Shown one piece after another: positions 18,546 through 27,997 of a stretch of DNA of 64,000 nucleotides. Location: assembly GCA_046348225.1 (NCBI GenBank), contig JAXMEQ010000006.1, positions 1 through 64,000 on the forward strand. The letters run 5' to 3'. Source of the DNA: JAXMEQ01 sp046348225 (GTDB lineage: Bacteria; Pseudomonadota; Gammaproteobacteria; Burkholderiales; Burkholderiaceae_C). Each line of letters starts with the position of its first letter. The first letter of the stretch is position 1. The notes beneath the pieces are model-generated. The model made no database searches and had not been told where the DNA came from. It worked only from the letters and a program-made list of their open reading frames with translations. Made by a program: the position numbers and the translations under genes.

Positions 18546-19300
18546 GCCGGGTTGTCCACCTCGATGAACTGGTGTTCGATTCCCAGTTGCGCCGCCACAT
18601 GGCCCGCCACCGCCGGCGCGCCAAAACGCTCGCTCGCGTGATGGCCGCAGGCCAGGAAGGCCACGCCGCATTCACGGGCGTAGTGCGCCTGCGGCTCGGA
18701 AATCTCGCCCGTGATGAAGGCATCAGCCCCGGCCGCGATGGCGGACTCGAAATAGCCCTGCGCACCGCCCGTGCACCATGCTATTTTTTTGATAGCGCCT
18801 TGCGCAGTATCCACAAGGGTTACAGGCCGCTTGAGCACTTTCTCAAGGTGCTGCGCCAGGGCGCTGGCGCTGGCAAACGGCGCGGCGTCCACCCGCTCGC
18901 CCAGAAAGCCGAGGTCCTGCTCGCCGAAGCGGCCGCTGGCCTGGAGTCCGAGTTGCAGCCCCAGCTGGGCGTTGTTGCCCAGCTCGGCATGCCCGTCCAG
19001 CGGCAGGTGGTAGGCAAACAGGTTGATCTCATGCGCCAGCAGCAGCGCCAGGCGCTGTTTCAGCCAGCCGGTCACGCGTCCGTCATGGCCGCGCCAGAAC
19101 AGGCCATGGTGCACGAAGAGGGCGTCGGCCCGGGCCTCGATGGCCGCTTCGATCAGGGCCCGGCTGGCCGTGACGCCCGAGACGATGCGGCGTATTTTCT
19201 GCTTGCCTTCCACCTGCAGGCCATTGGGGCCGTAGTCGCGGTAGCGCTGCGGCTCAAGCAGGTTGTCAAAAGCGGCAAGGATCTGTTGCTGGCGGGCCAT
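18542..19300 (-). CDS. NIF3-like dinuclear metal centre protein
   Basis: The 252-residue product belongs to the NIF3/DUF34 (YbgI) family, with metal ligands in FVHHGLFW, AYHLPLDGH and ACGHHASE. The family's biochemical role is uncertain. It is co-transcribed with pdxA (4-base overlap). An oddity: repeat copy B (18780–18835) lies inside the frame and encodes the stretch around VDTAQGAIKKIAWC without breaking it. The length is normal for the family, so the repeat probably replaced or overlaps native codons in a tolerant loop. Confidence 0.88.
   Translation of the reverse strand: MARQQQILAAFDNLLEPQRYRDYGPNGLQVEGKQKIRRIVSGVTASRALIEAAIEARADALFVHHGLFWRGHDGRVTGWLKQRLALLLAHEINLFAYHLPLDGHAELGNNAQLGLQLGLQASGRFGEQDLGFLGERVDAAPFASASALAQHLEKVLKRPVTLVDTAQGAIKKIAWCTGGAQGYFESAIAAGADAFITGEISEPQAHYARECGVAFLACGHHASERFGAPAVAGHVAAQLGIEHQFIEVDNPA
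18780..18835 (+). repeat. Dispersed palindromic repeat, copy B (inside a coding sequence)
   Basis: The hairpin head GCTATTTTTTTGATAGC (18780–18796) is followed by GCCTTGCGCA, identical to copy C in that part. The tail (through TTACAGGCC) diverges from the consensus. It lies wholly within the NIF3-like gene, on its antisense strand, and keeps the frame open. Confidence 0.65.
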
Positions 19301-19419
19301 GGCAGGGGCGTGAAGACGGAATCAACCCGCATTGTCGGCCAAACGGTCTTGGGGTCGTCCCGCATGGTGCACGGTGGCGAGTCCATCCCATAATGAAAAC
19401 GTCACACGAAAGGTGCCCG

Positions 19420-20706
19420 ATGAGCGCGCTGGAGCTGATGATCTGGAGCATGGCGGTGGGCGCGATCGGCGCCGTGGTGGCCGTGGGCCTGACCGACCTG
19501 GTGCAGGTGCGCAGCCCCGGCGCGGCGCAGGGGCTGGTCTACCACCTGGGCACCTTGCTGTTCGTGCTGCTGCTCAGCGGCGTGCTGCGCGAAGTGGCGC
19601 CCGCGCTGGCGTCGCCGGCCCTGCACGTGGCGCAGGTGCTGATCGGGCCGCTGTGCAGCGCACTGGGCAACTTCTGGGTCCGGGGCTGGCTGTCGGCCCA
19701 TCAGCGCGACCGTTTCATGTCGGTCAGCCTGCAGGTTTCCGCGCTGGTCACACCGGTGCTGGGCCTGGCCTGCCTGGCCCTGCCCACCGGTCAGCAGCTC
19801 CCCGCTGCCGCGGCCCTGTGCCTGACCAACACCGTGCTGGTGTTCTGGCTCGGCCTGCGCGGCTGGCTGCTGGGCGACCGGCTCGCCCTGGGCATTGCCA
19901 TGGGCTGCCTGCTGATGCTGCCGGCGCTGGTCGGCCTGTACGCGCTGGCCATGGGGCTGCCGGGCATTGGCGCCGGCCTGCAAGCCCTGTTTGCCCTGTG
20001 CGCAGCCCTGTGCGCCGCCGTGATCGGCATGATGCTGTGGCAGCGCAACCGGCACGAACGCCGGGTGCGGCCCGAAGAGGCAACGCCCTCGCAGCTCGAT
20101 CCGGTGACCAAGCTGTACAGCGGCATCAGCCTGGTCAAGAAACTGATCAAGGCCCAGCGCCGGCGCCGCCGGACGCGGCGCGACGGTGCGGTGCTGGCGG
20201 TGCTGGTGTTTGACACCGAACGCGTGCTGGCCCAGGCCGGCAGCAGCGGCCTCAATGAAATGTTCATCCATCTGGCCACGCGCGTCCAGCGTCAGGTCGG
20301 GGTGGTCAACCCGGTCGGGCGCTACTACGACCGCTGCTTCATCACGCTGGTGGAGACCATCCATTCGCCCGCCTGGCTGCGCACGCTGGGCCTGCGGGTG
20401 GCCAGCAGCCTGCGCCGGCCGATCGAGGTCAACGGCCCGGACGGCCAGCGCGTCGAACTGCGCGCCGACATCGGGGTCGGGGTGGTGCACCTGACCAGCG
20501 ACCCGGCCGATGTCGAGGACATCCTGCACGACGCGCAGCGCATGGCCGAGGCCGCGCGCCGCACCCGTTCGCGCACGGCGATGCTGGACCCGCAGACCGG
20601 CGAGCTGGTCCCGGTGGAACATGCCAACCTGGGGCCGCGGCGCCCTGGCCATGCGGCCCAGGTGCCGCATGTGGTCAGACCCCATCCGCGACCGGGCCGG
20701 GCCTGA
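19420..20706 (+). CDS. Multi-pass membrane protein with degenerate GGDEF domain
   Basis: The 428-residue product has six or seven membrane helices in residues 1–207, then a cytoplasmic domain that resembles GGDEF diguanylate cyclases (LDPVTKLYSGISLVKKLI… opening near residue 227). The GGDEF catalytic loop reads GRYYDRCF at about 300–307, so it lacks the catalytic residues and is unlikely to make c-di-GMP. The start at ATG 19420 has AAAGG seven bases upstream. The C-terminal tail is basic and Pro-rich. The DegS-like gene follows 75 bases downstream. Function unknown; a sensor or scaffold role is inference. Confidence 0.8.
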   Translation: MSALELMIWSMAVGAIGAVVAVGLTDLVQVRSPGAAQGLVYHLGTLLFVLLLSGVLREVAPALASPALHVAQVLIGPLCSALGNFWVRGWLSAHQRDRFMSVSLQVSALVTPVLGLACLALPTGQQLPAAAALCLTNTVLVFWLGLRGWLLGDRLALGIAMGCLLMLPALVGLYALAMGLPGIGAGLQALFALCAALCAAVIGMMLWQRNRHERRVRPEEATPSQLDPVTKLYSGISLVKKLIKAQRRRRRTRRDGAVLAVLVFDTERVLAQAGSSGLNEMFIHLATRVQRQVGVVNPVGRYYDRCFITLVETIHSPAWLRTLGLRVASSLRRPIEVNGPDGQRVELRADIGVGVVHLTSDPADVEDILHDAQRMAEAARRTRSRTAMLDPQTGELVPVEHANLGPRRPGHAAQVPHVVRPHPRPGRA

Positions 20707-20781
20707 GCTGCGCCGCCGCAGCCGCGCATTCCGTCCTACACTTCCGGCTGTTGCCGTCCTGGCCTTTGTGATCTCACTGTT

Positions 20782-21924
<1,143 letters not shown>

Positions 21925-21940
21925 ACACCGCGCGCTGGTT

Positions 21941-22000
21941 GCTATTATTTTGATAGCGCCTTGCGCAATGCTGGCGCGGGCCACAGCCTGATTTGATCAG
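21941..22000 (+). repeat. Dispersed palindromic repeat, copy C
   Basis: The head is GCTATTATTTTGATAGC (21941–21957), followed by GCCTTGCGCA, GCTGGCGCGGGCC and CAGCCTGATTT. It fills the gap between the convergent DegS-like gene and tatC; the tatC stop codon (21997–21999) lies at its edge. It is a plausible bidirectional terminator. Confidence 0.75.
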
Positions 22001-22791
22001 GAAGGGGTGGCCGTTTCGGTGTTGTCGTCCGGCGCCTTGGAGGCCTTGACGAACCAGCGCGCCGCCACGATGCCGATTTCGTACAGGATGCACATCGGAA
22101 TGGCCAGCGCGAGCTGCGAGATGACGTCCGGCGGCGTCACCACGGCGGCAATGATGAACGCCACCACGATGAAATACCCGCGAAACGACTTGAGCTGCTC
22201 GATCGTGACCATGCCAAACCGTACCAGCAGCATCACCACAATGGGCACCTGGAACGCCAGCCCGAACGCTAGGTAGAGCGACAGGATGGCCTCCACATAG
22301 GAGGCAATGTCTGGCGTGGCCGCCACGCTGGCTGGCGTGAAGCCCTGGATGAAGGCAAACATCTTGTCCAGCACAAAGAACTGCACGAATGCAATGCCCA
22401 CATAGGCCAGGAAGCTGCCGAAGATGATGAGTGGCAGTGCAAACTTCTTTTCGTGGCTATACAGGCCCGGCGCCACGAAGGCCCAGATCTGGTACATCAG
22501 CCAGGGCAACACCGCCAGCACGGCCACCATCATCAGCACCTTCAGCGGCACGAAGAACGGCGAGAACACGCCCACCGCGATCAGTTTGGTGCCCGGCGGC
22601 ATGTGCGCCCGGATCGGCGTGGCAATGAAGTCGATCAACCCGTTCGGCCCAGGCCAGATGGCCAGCAGCACGATGGCCACCGCAATGCCATAGGCACAGT
22701 ACAGCAGGCGGTCGCGCAGCTCCTTGAGGTGCTGCACGAACGGCTGCTCGGTACCGGCGAGTTCGTCTTCTTTGTTCTGTGGGTCGGACAT
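21997..22791 (-). CDS. tatC: Sec-independent translocase TatC
   Basis: TatC is the receptor subunit that binds twin-arginine signal peptides with TatB. The 264-residue product has six membrane helices and the family N-terminal segment FVQHLKELRDRLLYC; the conserved region YQIWAFVAPGLYSHEKK follows helix 2. It is the last gene of tatABC at the end of the long mla–his–tat gene run. Confidence 0.96.
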   Translation of the reverse strand: MSDPQNKEDELAGTEQPFVQHLKELRDRLLYCAYGIAVAIVLLAIWPGPNGLIDFIATPIRAHMPPGTKLIAVGVFSPFFVPLKVLMMVAVLAVLPWLMYQIWAFVAPGLYSHEKKFALPLIIFGSFLAYVGIAFVQFFVLDKMFAFIQGFTPASVAATPDIASYVEAILSLYLAFGLAFQVPIVVMLLVRFGMVTIEQLKSFRGYFIVVAFIIAAVVTPPDVISQLALAIPMCILYEIGIVAARWFVKASKAPDDNTETATPS

Positions 22792-22844
22792 GGTGAGGGG
22801 AGTTTCGGGTCAGACCCGGCGACAGGCCGCGGCCAGCCGGCCGG

Positions 22845-23309
22845 TCAGTTGAGCTTTTGCGGGCGATAGCGGGCCACGCGCGCCGCGCCCGACAAGGCCT
22901 TGGTGCGCACGCCGGCGCGGGCCTTGTACCAGTTGGGCATGGCGCCCTGCTTGACCCGCCACTTCTTTTTCGGGTGCCGGTATTCGGGGTAGGTCACGGG
23001 CAACTCGCCTGACAGCGCCGCCTGGGCCTCGCCGGTGGTGGCGGCCCAGTCTTTCTCGAAGTCGCTGGCGCTGGTCTGGATCGAGTTTTCCACGTCACGC
23101 GCGGCACCCTCGACCGTTTCCTTCATCTTCTTGAGCTCGTCCAGCTCCATGGACCGGTTGACCTCGGCCTTGACGTCAGCCACGTAGCGCTGCGCCTTGC
23201 CCAGCAGGGTGCCGACGGTGCGCGCAACCTTGGGCAGCTTCTCGGGGCCGATGACGATCAGCGCCACCGCGCCGATCAGCGCCATTTTGGAAATGCCGAG
23301 ATCAATCAC
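22845..23309 (-). CDS. tatB: Sec-independent translocase TatB
   Basis: The 154-residue product has one N-terminal membrane helix (MIDLGISKMALIGAVALIVIGPEKLPKVAR), with the Glu-Lys-Leu-Pro hinge typical of TatB, followed by a long amphipathic helix. The C-terminal third is basic and variable. It works with TatC to bind Tat substrates. It lies between tatA and tatC. Confidence 0.95.
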   Translation of the reverse strand: MIDLGISKMALIGAVALIVIGPEKLPKVARTVGTLLGKAQRYVADVKAEVNRSMELDELKKMKETVEGAARDVENSIQTSASDFEKDWAATTGEAQAALSGELPVTYPEYRHPKKKWRVKQGAMPNWYKARAGVRTKALSGAARVARYRPQKLN

Positions 23310-23330
23310 CTGGACAGCCCGCTCGCCAGG

Positions 23331-23573
23331 TCACGACTTGGTCTTGGCTTCGACGTCAATGGTGGTCTTTTCGGGGGCGGCGGTGCTGGCGGTGACCTGG
23401 CCGGCCGCGGCCGCCTTGTCATCGGTGCCGACGGAGCCGTCTTTCATGCCGTCCTTGAAGCCCTTGACCGCGCCACCGAGGTCGCCCCCGATGTTCTTGA
23501 GCTTCTTGGTGCCGAACACCATGACCACAATCAGCAGAACGATCAGCCAATGCCAGATGGAAAATGAACCCAT
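23331..23573 (-). CDS. tatA: Sec-independent translocase TatA
   Basis: The 80-residue product begins MGSFSIWHWLIVLLIVVMVF, a short membrane helix, followed by FGTKKLKNIGGDLGGAVKGFK, the hinge and amphipathic helix of pore-forming TatA. The C-terminal tail is acidic and disordered. It starts the tat part of the operon, 55 bases after hinT. Confidence 0.96.
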   Translation of the reverse strand: MGSFSIWHWLIVLLIVVMVFGTKKLKNIGGDLGGAVKGFKDGMKDGSVGTDDKAAAAGQVTASTAAPEKTTIDVEAKTKS

Positions 23574-23627
23574 GGATTACTCCTGAAGAATTGAACGGAT
23601 TTTAGTGCGCGGGGCGCAGGCAGGGGA

Positions 23628-23987
23628 TTAACCCTTCAACCAGGGTCGGGGGCCGCCCATCACGTGGATGTGCAGGTGGTGCACTTCCTGGCCCCCTTCG
23701 GCACCCGTATTGGTGAGGATGCGGAAGCCGCCCTCGGGGTAGGGACGGCAGCCTTCCTGCAGCGCCAGCCGGGGCGCCAGCGCCATCATGCGGCCCAGCA
23801 ATGCCGCGTGTTCGGGGCCGACCTGCGCCATGGACGGAACATGCACCTTGGGAATGAGCAGGAAATGCACCGGTGCCCAGGGGTGGATGTCGTGGAAGGC
23901 AAAGATCTCGTCGTCTTCGTACACCTTGCGTGAAGGAATCTTGCCTTCAACGATCTTGCAGAAGATGCAGTTCGGGTCGGTCGTCAT
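23628..23987 (-). CDS. HIT-family nucleotide hydrolase (HinT-like)
   Basis: The 119-residue product is a purine nucleoside phosphoramidase-type HIT protein. The catalytic triad motif reads HLHIHVMGG near the C-terminus, and CIFCKIVEGKIPS at the N-terminus is typical of HinT. It lies between the small membrane gene and tatA in the his–tat run, an order common in betaproteobacteria. Confidence 0.92.
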   Translation of the reverse strand: MTTDPNCIFCKIVEGKIPSRKVYEDDEIFAFHDIHPWAPVHFLLIPKVHVPSMAQVGPEHAALLGRMMALAPRLALQEGCRPYPEGGFRILTNTGAEGGQEVHHLHIHVMGGPRPWLKG

Positions 23988-24006
23988 GTCACGGGAAAGG
24001 AAGTGG

Positions 24007-24360
24007 TCAGATCAGTTTGCCGTCGTTGAAGCGCAGCCAGCCACGGATGTAGCGGTACAGGTACCACAGGCCGACGATCCCCCAGGCCACGATGCCTGGC
24101 AGCAGGAAGAACAGCCACAGCGGCGACAGCACGACCAGCCAGAGCACCGCCCACCAGAAGGTGCGGATCATGTAGGCATGGTGGCTCAGGTACAGCGCGT
24201 CGTTCTCGTCTCCGCGGCGGATGTAGTTGATGATCAGCGCCACCACCGACAGGGACAGCAGCGAAAACGGCGCCAGCGTGTGCAGGCCGTACAGCACGTG
24301 CATGATGGTGCGGTCGCCCGGGTTCTTGCCCTCGAACGCGGCAAAGTCGGTTTCACTCAT
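24007..24360 (-). CDS. Small membrane protein (DUF4870-like)
   Basis: The 117-residue product has two to three hydrophobic helices (HTLAPFSLLSLSVVALIINYI and the Trp-rich AVLWLVVLSPLWLFFLLPGIVAW). The pattern resembles DUF4870-type membrane proteins, but no function is known. It overlaps hisE by 4 bases and so is coupled to the histidine operon. Confidence 0.75.
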   Translation of the reverse strand: MSETDFAAFEGKNPGDRTIMHVLYGLHTLAPFSLLSLSVVALIINYIRRGDENDALYLSHHAYMIRTFWWAVLWLVVLSPLWLFFLLPGIVAWGIVGLWYLYRYIRGWLRFNDGKLI

Positions 24361-24725
24361 GAGCCTTCTCCTTCACGGTTCAGCGCCTTGCGCAGGGCCT
24401 TTTCCTCGATGCCACTGGTGCCCTCACGGCGCTCCAGCTCGGCAATCACGTCAGCGGGCGTCAGGCCGTAATGGGCCAGCGCAATCATGGAATGAAACCA
24501 CAGGTCGGCCACCTCGCCGACCAGCTTGCTGCGGTCGCCGCCATGGTCGGCGTCCTTGGCGGCCATGACGACCTCGGTGGCTTCCTCGCCAATCTTCTTC
24601 AGGAAGGCGTCCGGCCCCTTGTGCAGCATGCGCGCCACATAGCTCTTGTCGGCATCGCCGCCATGGGCGGGCTTGCGGCTTTCAATAACGGCCGCCAGGC
24701 GTGCGAGGGAGTCGTTGGAACTCAT
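24357..24725 (-). CDS. hisE: Phosphoribosyl-ATP diphosphatase
   Basis: HisE hydrolyses PR-ATP to PR-AMP, step 2 of histidine synthesis. The 122-residue helical product has the MazG-like metal-binding pattern KIGEEATEVVMAAKD…EVADLWFHSMIAL. It is a separate gene rather than a fusion with HisI. It lies 4 bases after hisI and overlaps the next gene by 4 bases. Confidence 0.95.
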   Translation of the reverse strand: MSSNDSLARLAAVIESRKPAHGGDADKSYVARMLHKGPDAFLKKIGEEATEVVMAAKDADHGGDRSKLVGEVADLWFHSMIALAHYGLTPADVIAELERREGTSGIEEKALRKALNREGEGS

Positions 24726-24729
24726 AAGC

Positions 24730-25119
24730 CTATTTGTAGATGGATTCAGGGTCTTTCAAGACCGGCTCGGTGACCTGCCAGGCGCCATCACGGTACAGGC
24801 TGAAAAAGCAGCTGTGGCGCCCGGTGTGGCAGGCAATCCCGGGCTCATGGCCCTGCTGGGTGACTTTGAGCAGCAGCACGTCGTTGTCGCAGTCCATGCG
24901 GATTTCATGCACCGTCTGCACATGGCCCGATTCCTCGCCCTTGAACCAGAGCTTGCCGCGCGAGCGGCTGTAGTACACGGCCCGGCCCAGTTCGGCGGTT
25001 TTCTGCAGGGCTTCGCGGTTCATCCAGGCGAACATCAGCACGTCGTTGCTGCCGCGCTCCTGGGCGATGACCGGCACCAGGCCATGCGCGTCCCATTTCA
25101 CTTCGTTGAGCCAGTCCAT
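24730..25119 (-). CDS. hisI: Phosphoribosyl-AMP cyclohydrolase
   Basis: HisI opens the adenine ring of PR-AMP, step 3 of histidine synthesis. The 129-residue product has WMNREAL, YYSRSRGKLWFKGEESGH and the zinc/magnesium-binding DCDNDVLLL and CHTGRHSCF segments. The start at 25119 (MDWLNEVKWD) matches the family; the longer open frame adds residues from the hisF side. Confidence 0.95.
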   Translation of the reverse strand: MDWLNEVKWDAHGLVPVIAQERGSNDVLMFAWMNREALQKTAELGRAVYYSRSRGKLWFKGEESGHVQTVHEIRMDCDNDVLLLKVTQQGHEPGIACHTGRHSCFFSLYRDGAWQVTEPVLKDPESIYK

Positions 25120-25156
25120 CCGGCTATTGTCAACGAAACGGCCGGGCCGGACGCCG

Positions 25157-25936
25157 CTAGAGCCTGACGGGGATGCCGCGCTCGCGCATGCGGGCCTTGG
25201 CTTGGCCCACGGTGTACTCGCCGTAGTGGAAGATGCTGGCCGCCAGCACGGCGTCCGCCCCGCCCTGCTGGATGCCGTCGGCCAGATGGTCCAGGTTGCC
25301 AACGCCGCCGGAGGCAATGACCGGTACCGCCACGGCGTCGCTGACCGCCCGCGTCAGCGCCAGGTCAAAACCGGCCTTGGTGCCGTCGCGGTCCATGCTG
25401 GTCAGGAGAATCTCGCCGGCACCGCGCCGCGCCATCTCGGCCGCCCAGGCCACCGCGTCCAGGCCGGTGTTCTTGCGCCCGCCATGGCTGTAAACATCCC
25501 AGCCCGGCCCCCGGGCGGCCGCGTCTTCCTCGCTGCGACGCTTGGCGTCGATCGCCACCACGATGCACTGGGCACCGTATTTGTCAGATGCCGCGCTGAT
25601 GACATCGGGGTTGGCAATCGCGGCGGAGTTGAAGCTGGTCTTGTCGGCTCCCGCATTGAGCAGACGACGCACGTCTTCCACGGTGCGGACGCCGCCGCCG
25701 ACCGTGAGCGGAATGAAGACCTGGGAGGCCACGGCCTCAATGATGTGAAGGATCAGGTCGCGCCCATCGCTGGTGGCGGTGATGTCCAGGAAGGTGAGTT
25801 CGTCCGCACCCTGCTCGTTGTAGCGCGCGGCAATCTCCACCGGGTCGCCCGCATCGCGCAGCTCGACGAAGTTCACGCCCTTGACGACCCGGCCCCCCGT
25901 AACGTCCAGGCAGGGAATGATGCGTTTGGCCAGCAT
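25157..25936 (-). CDS. hisF: Imidazole glycerol phosphate synthase, cyclase subunit
   Basis: HisF uses ammonia from HisH to make imidazole glycerol phosphate and AICAR. The 259-residue TIM barrel begins MLAKRIIPCLDVTGGRVVKG, with the catalytic Asp in CLDV; the second catalytic Asp is in LLTSMDRDGTK. The hisA stop and the hisF start share one base at 25936. Confidence 0.96.
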   Translation of the reverse strand: MLAKRIIPCLDVTGGRVVKGVNFVELRDAGDPVEIAARYNEQGADELTFLDITATSDGRDLILHIIEAVASQVFIPLTVGGGVRTVEDVRRLLNAGADKTSFNSAAIANPDVISAASDKYGAQCIVVAIDAKRRSEEDAAARGPGWDVYSHGGRKNTGLDAVAWAAEMARRGAGEILLTSMDRDGTKAGFDLALTRAVSDAVAVPVIASGGVGNLDHLADGIQQGGADAVLAASIFHYGEYTVGQAKARMRERGIPVRL

Positions 25937-26676
25937 CAGCCGTTCAGTTCATCCGCGCGGGCCTGGGCCTGGGCGAAGTCAAGGTCGCCGCTGTAGATGG
26001 CGCGGCCGCAGATCACGCCCTCGATGCCCTCGTCTTCCACGGCGCAGAGCTGCTCGATGTCGGCCATGCTGCCGAGACCACCCGACGCAATCACCGGGAT
26101 GGTCAGCGCCTGCGCCAGCCGGACAGTGGCCTCGATGTTGATGCCGCTCAACATGCCGTCACGGCCAATGTCGGTGTAGATGATGGATTCGACGCCCCAG
26201 TCCTCGAACTTTTTCGCCAGGTCCACCACCTCGTGGCCGGTGAGCTTGCTCCAGCCGTCGGTGGCGACCTTGCCGTCCTTGGCGTCAAGACCCACGATGA
26301 TGTGGCCGCCAAACGCGGTGCAGGCGTCTTTCAGGAAGCCCGGGTTCTTGACGGCAGCGGTGCCGATGATGACGTAGCGCAAGCCGCCATCGATGTATTT
26401 TTCAATCGTGTCCAGGTCGCGAATGCCGCCGCCCAGCTGGACCGGGATGTCGTCACCCACGGCCTTGAGGATGGCCTTGATGGCGGAGAAGTTCTGCGGC
26501 TTGCCGGCAAAGGCGCCATTGAGGTCCACCAGGTGCAGGCGCCGCGCGCCCTTGTCGAGCCAGCTTTTGGCCATCGCGGCGGGGTCTTCGCCAAACGTCG
26601 TGGCCTGGTCCATGTCGCCTTGTTTGAGACGTACACAGTGACCGTCTTTCAGGTCAATCGCGGGAATGAGAAGCAT
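25936..26676 (-). CDS. hisA: ProFAR isomerase
   Basis: HisA isomerises ProFAR to PRFAR. The 246-residue TIM barrel begins MLLIPAIDLKDGHCVRLKQGD and has the second catalytic Asp in YTDIGRDGMLSG. It lies 24 bases after hisH and adjoins hisF. Confidence 0.96.
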   Translation of the reverse strand: MLLIPAIDLKDGHCVRLKQGDMDQATTFGEDPAAMAKSWLDKGARRLHLVDLNGAFAGKPQNFSAIKAILKAVGDDIPVQLGGGIRDLDTIEKYIDGGLRYVIIGTAAVKNPGFLKDACTAFGGHIIVGLDAKDGKVATDGWSKLTGHEVVDLAKKFEDWGVESIIYTDIGRDGMLSGINIEATVRLAQALTIPVIASGGLGSMADIEQLCAVEDEGIEGVICGRAIYSGDLDFAQAQARADELNG

Positions 26677-26700
26677 GATGCCGGTGACAGCGGGTGGAAT

Positions 26701-27345
26701 TCAGGGTTGCCAGGCCAGGAAATTTCGGAACAGTGCCAGCCCTTGGTCCGCGCTCTTCTCGGGGTGGAACTGGGTGGCAAAAATATTATCGCGCGCAATC
26801 GCCGCCGTAAAGCGCGTGCCGTAGTCGGCCTCACCGACGCTGTGGCGTGCATCCGACGTTTGGGCGTAGTAGCTGTGCACGAAGTAGAAGAAGCTGCCGT
26901 CGGGAATCCCCGCCCACAGTGCGTGGGGCTGCGCCTGCCAGACTTCGTTCCAGCCCATCTGGGGCACCTTGAAGCGGCTGCCGTCCGGCTGCGTCTGGCC
27001 CGCCAGGTCGAACCGGACCACTTCACCCGGGATCAGGCCCAGCCCGTCGGTCGGGCCCTCGTGGCTGCGGTCGAGCAGCATCTGCATGCCCACACACACG
27101 CCAAACAACGGCTTGCTGGCGGCGGCTTCCAGCACCGGCTCAAGCAGGCCGGAATCGAGCAGCTCACGCATGCAGTCCGGCATGGCCCCCTGCCCAGGCA
27201 AGACCACGCGCTCGGCGGCGCGCACCTCGTCCGGGCGCGAGGTGATGACCACCGTGAAGCCACTGCCCTGCGCCACATGCTGCACAGCCTGCGATACCGA
27301 CCGCAGGTTACCCATGCCGTAGTCCACAACTGCTACAGTTTTCAT
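26701..27345 (-). CDS. hisH: Imidazole glycerol phosphate synthase, glutaminase subunit
   Basis: HisH is the class I glutamine amidotransferase partner of HisF. The 214-residue product has the PGQGAMPDCM oxyanion-strand region, the nucleophile Cys in FGVCVGMQML, and the C-terminal His-Glu in ATQFHPEKS. An oddity: its start codon and first codons (27345 downward) lie inside repeat copy D, so the N-terminal MKTVA is repeat-encoded. Confidence 0.95.
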   Translation of the reverse strand: MKTVAVVDYGMGNLRSVSQAVQHVAQGSGFTVVITSRPDEVRAAERVVLPGQGAMPDCMRELLDSGLLEPVLEAAASKPLFGVCVGMQMLLDRSHEGPTDGLGLIPGEVVRFDLAGQTQPDGSRFKVPQMGWNEVWQAQPHALWAGIPDGSFFYFVHSYYAQTSDARHSVGEADYGTRFTAAIARDNIFATQFHPEKSADQGLALFRNFLAWQP

Positions 27346-27388
27346 AGCGCCTTACGCAGTCAGGACGCGGCTTTCAGCCCGATTTTTC
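27332..27388 (+). repeat. Dispersed palindromic repeat, copy D
   Basis: The head is GCTACAGTTTTCATAGC (27332–27348), followed by GCCTTACGCA, GGACGCGGCTTTCAGCC and GATTTTT. It covers the hisH start codon and most of the 55-base hisB–hisH gap. The tail runs directly into the hairpin next to the hisB stop. Confidence 0.7.
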
Positions 27389-27400
27389 TTGAAAAATCGG
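27379..27400. promoter_or_regulatory. Perfect hairpin at the hisB–hisH junction
   Basis: Arms CCGATTTTTC (27379–27388) and GAAAAATCGG (27391–27400) are perfect inverted repeats with a 2-base centre, directly abutting the hisB stop codon (27401). It could slow or partly end transcription inside the operon, or protect an RNA 3' end. Role unproven. Confidence 0.4.
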
Positions 27401-27997
27401 TCACAGCGAGCCCTTGGTCGACGGAATGGTGCCCACCGCGCGCGGGTCCAGTTCCAGCGCAGCACGCAGGGCCCGTGCAAACGCCTTGAACACGGTTTCG
27501 CACTGGTGGTGGGCGTTTTCGCCGCGCAGGTTGTCGATGTGCAGCGTCACGAACGCGTGGTTCACAAAGCCCTGGAAGAATTCGTGCGCGAGCTGGCTGT
27601 CAAAGGTGCCGATCATGCCGCTCTTGAACGGCACATTCATCACCAGACCGGGACGGCCGGAGAAGTCGATCACCACCCGCGACAGGGCTTCGTCCAGCGG
27701 CACGTAGGCATGGCCGTAGCGGCGAATGCCCTTCTTGTCGCCCACCGCCTGCGCGACGGCCTGGCCCAGCGTGATGCCCACGTCTTCCACCGTGTGGTGG
27801 CCATCGATGTGCAGGTCGCCATCCGCCCGGATGTCCAGGTCGATCAGGCCATGGCGCGCGATCTGGTCGAGCATGTGGTCAAAAAAGCCGATGCCGGTGG
27901 CCAGCGACGCCTTCCCGGTACCGTCGAGGTTGACCCGGACGGTGATTCTGGTTTCCGCGGTGTTGCGGTTGACTTCGGCGATGCGGTCGGTGGTCAT
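27401..27997 (-). CDS. hisB: Imidazoleglycerol-phosphate dehydratase
   Basis: HisB removes water from imidazole glycerol phosphate. The 198-residue product is the single-function form without the HisB-N phosphatase domain. Metal-binding motifs are FFDHMLDQIARHG, DGHHTVEDVG and HHQCETVFKAF. A separate histidinol-phosphatase is needed and none is in the window. It overlaps hisC by 4 bases. Confidence 0.96.
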   Translation of the reverse strand: MTTDRIAEVNRNTAETRITVRVNLDGTGKASLATGIGFFDHMLDQIARHGLIDLDIRADGDLHIDGHHTVEDVGITLGQAVAQAVGDKKGIRRYGHAYVPLDEALSRVVIDFSGRPGLVMNVPFKSGMIGTFDSQLAHEFFQGFVNHAFVTLHIDNLRGENAHHQCETVFKAFARALRAALELDPRAVGTIPSTKGSL

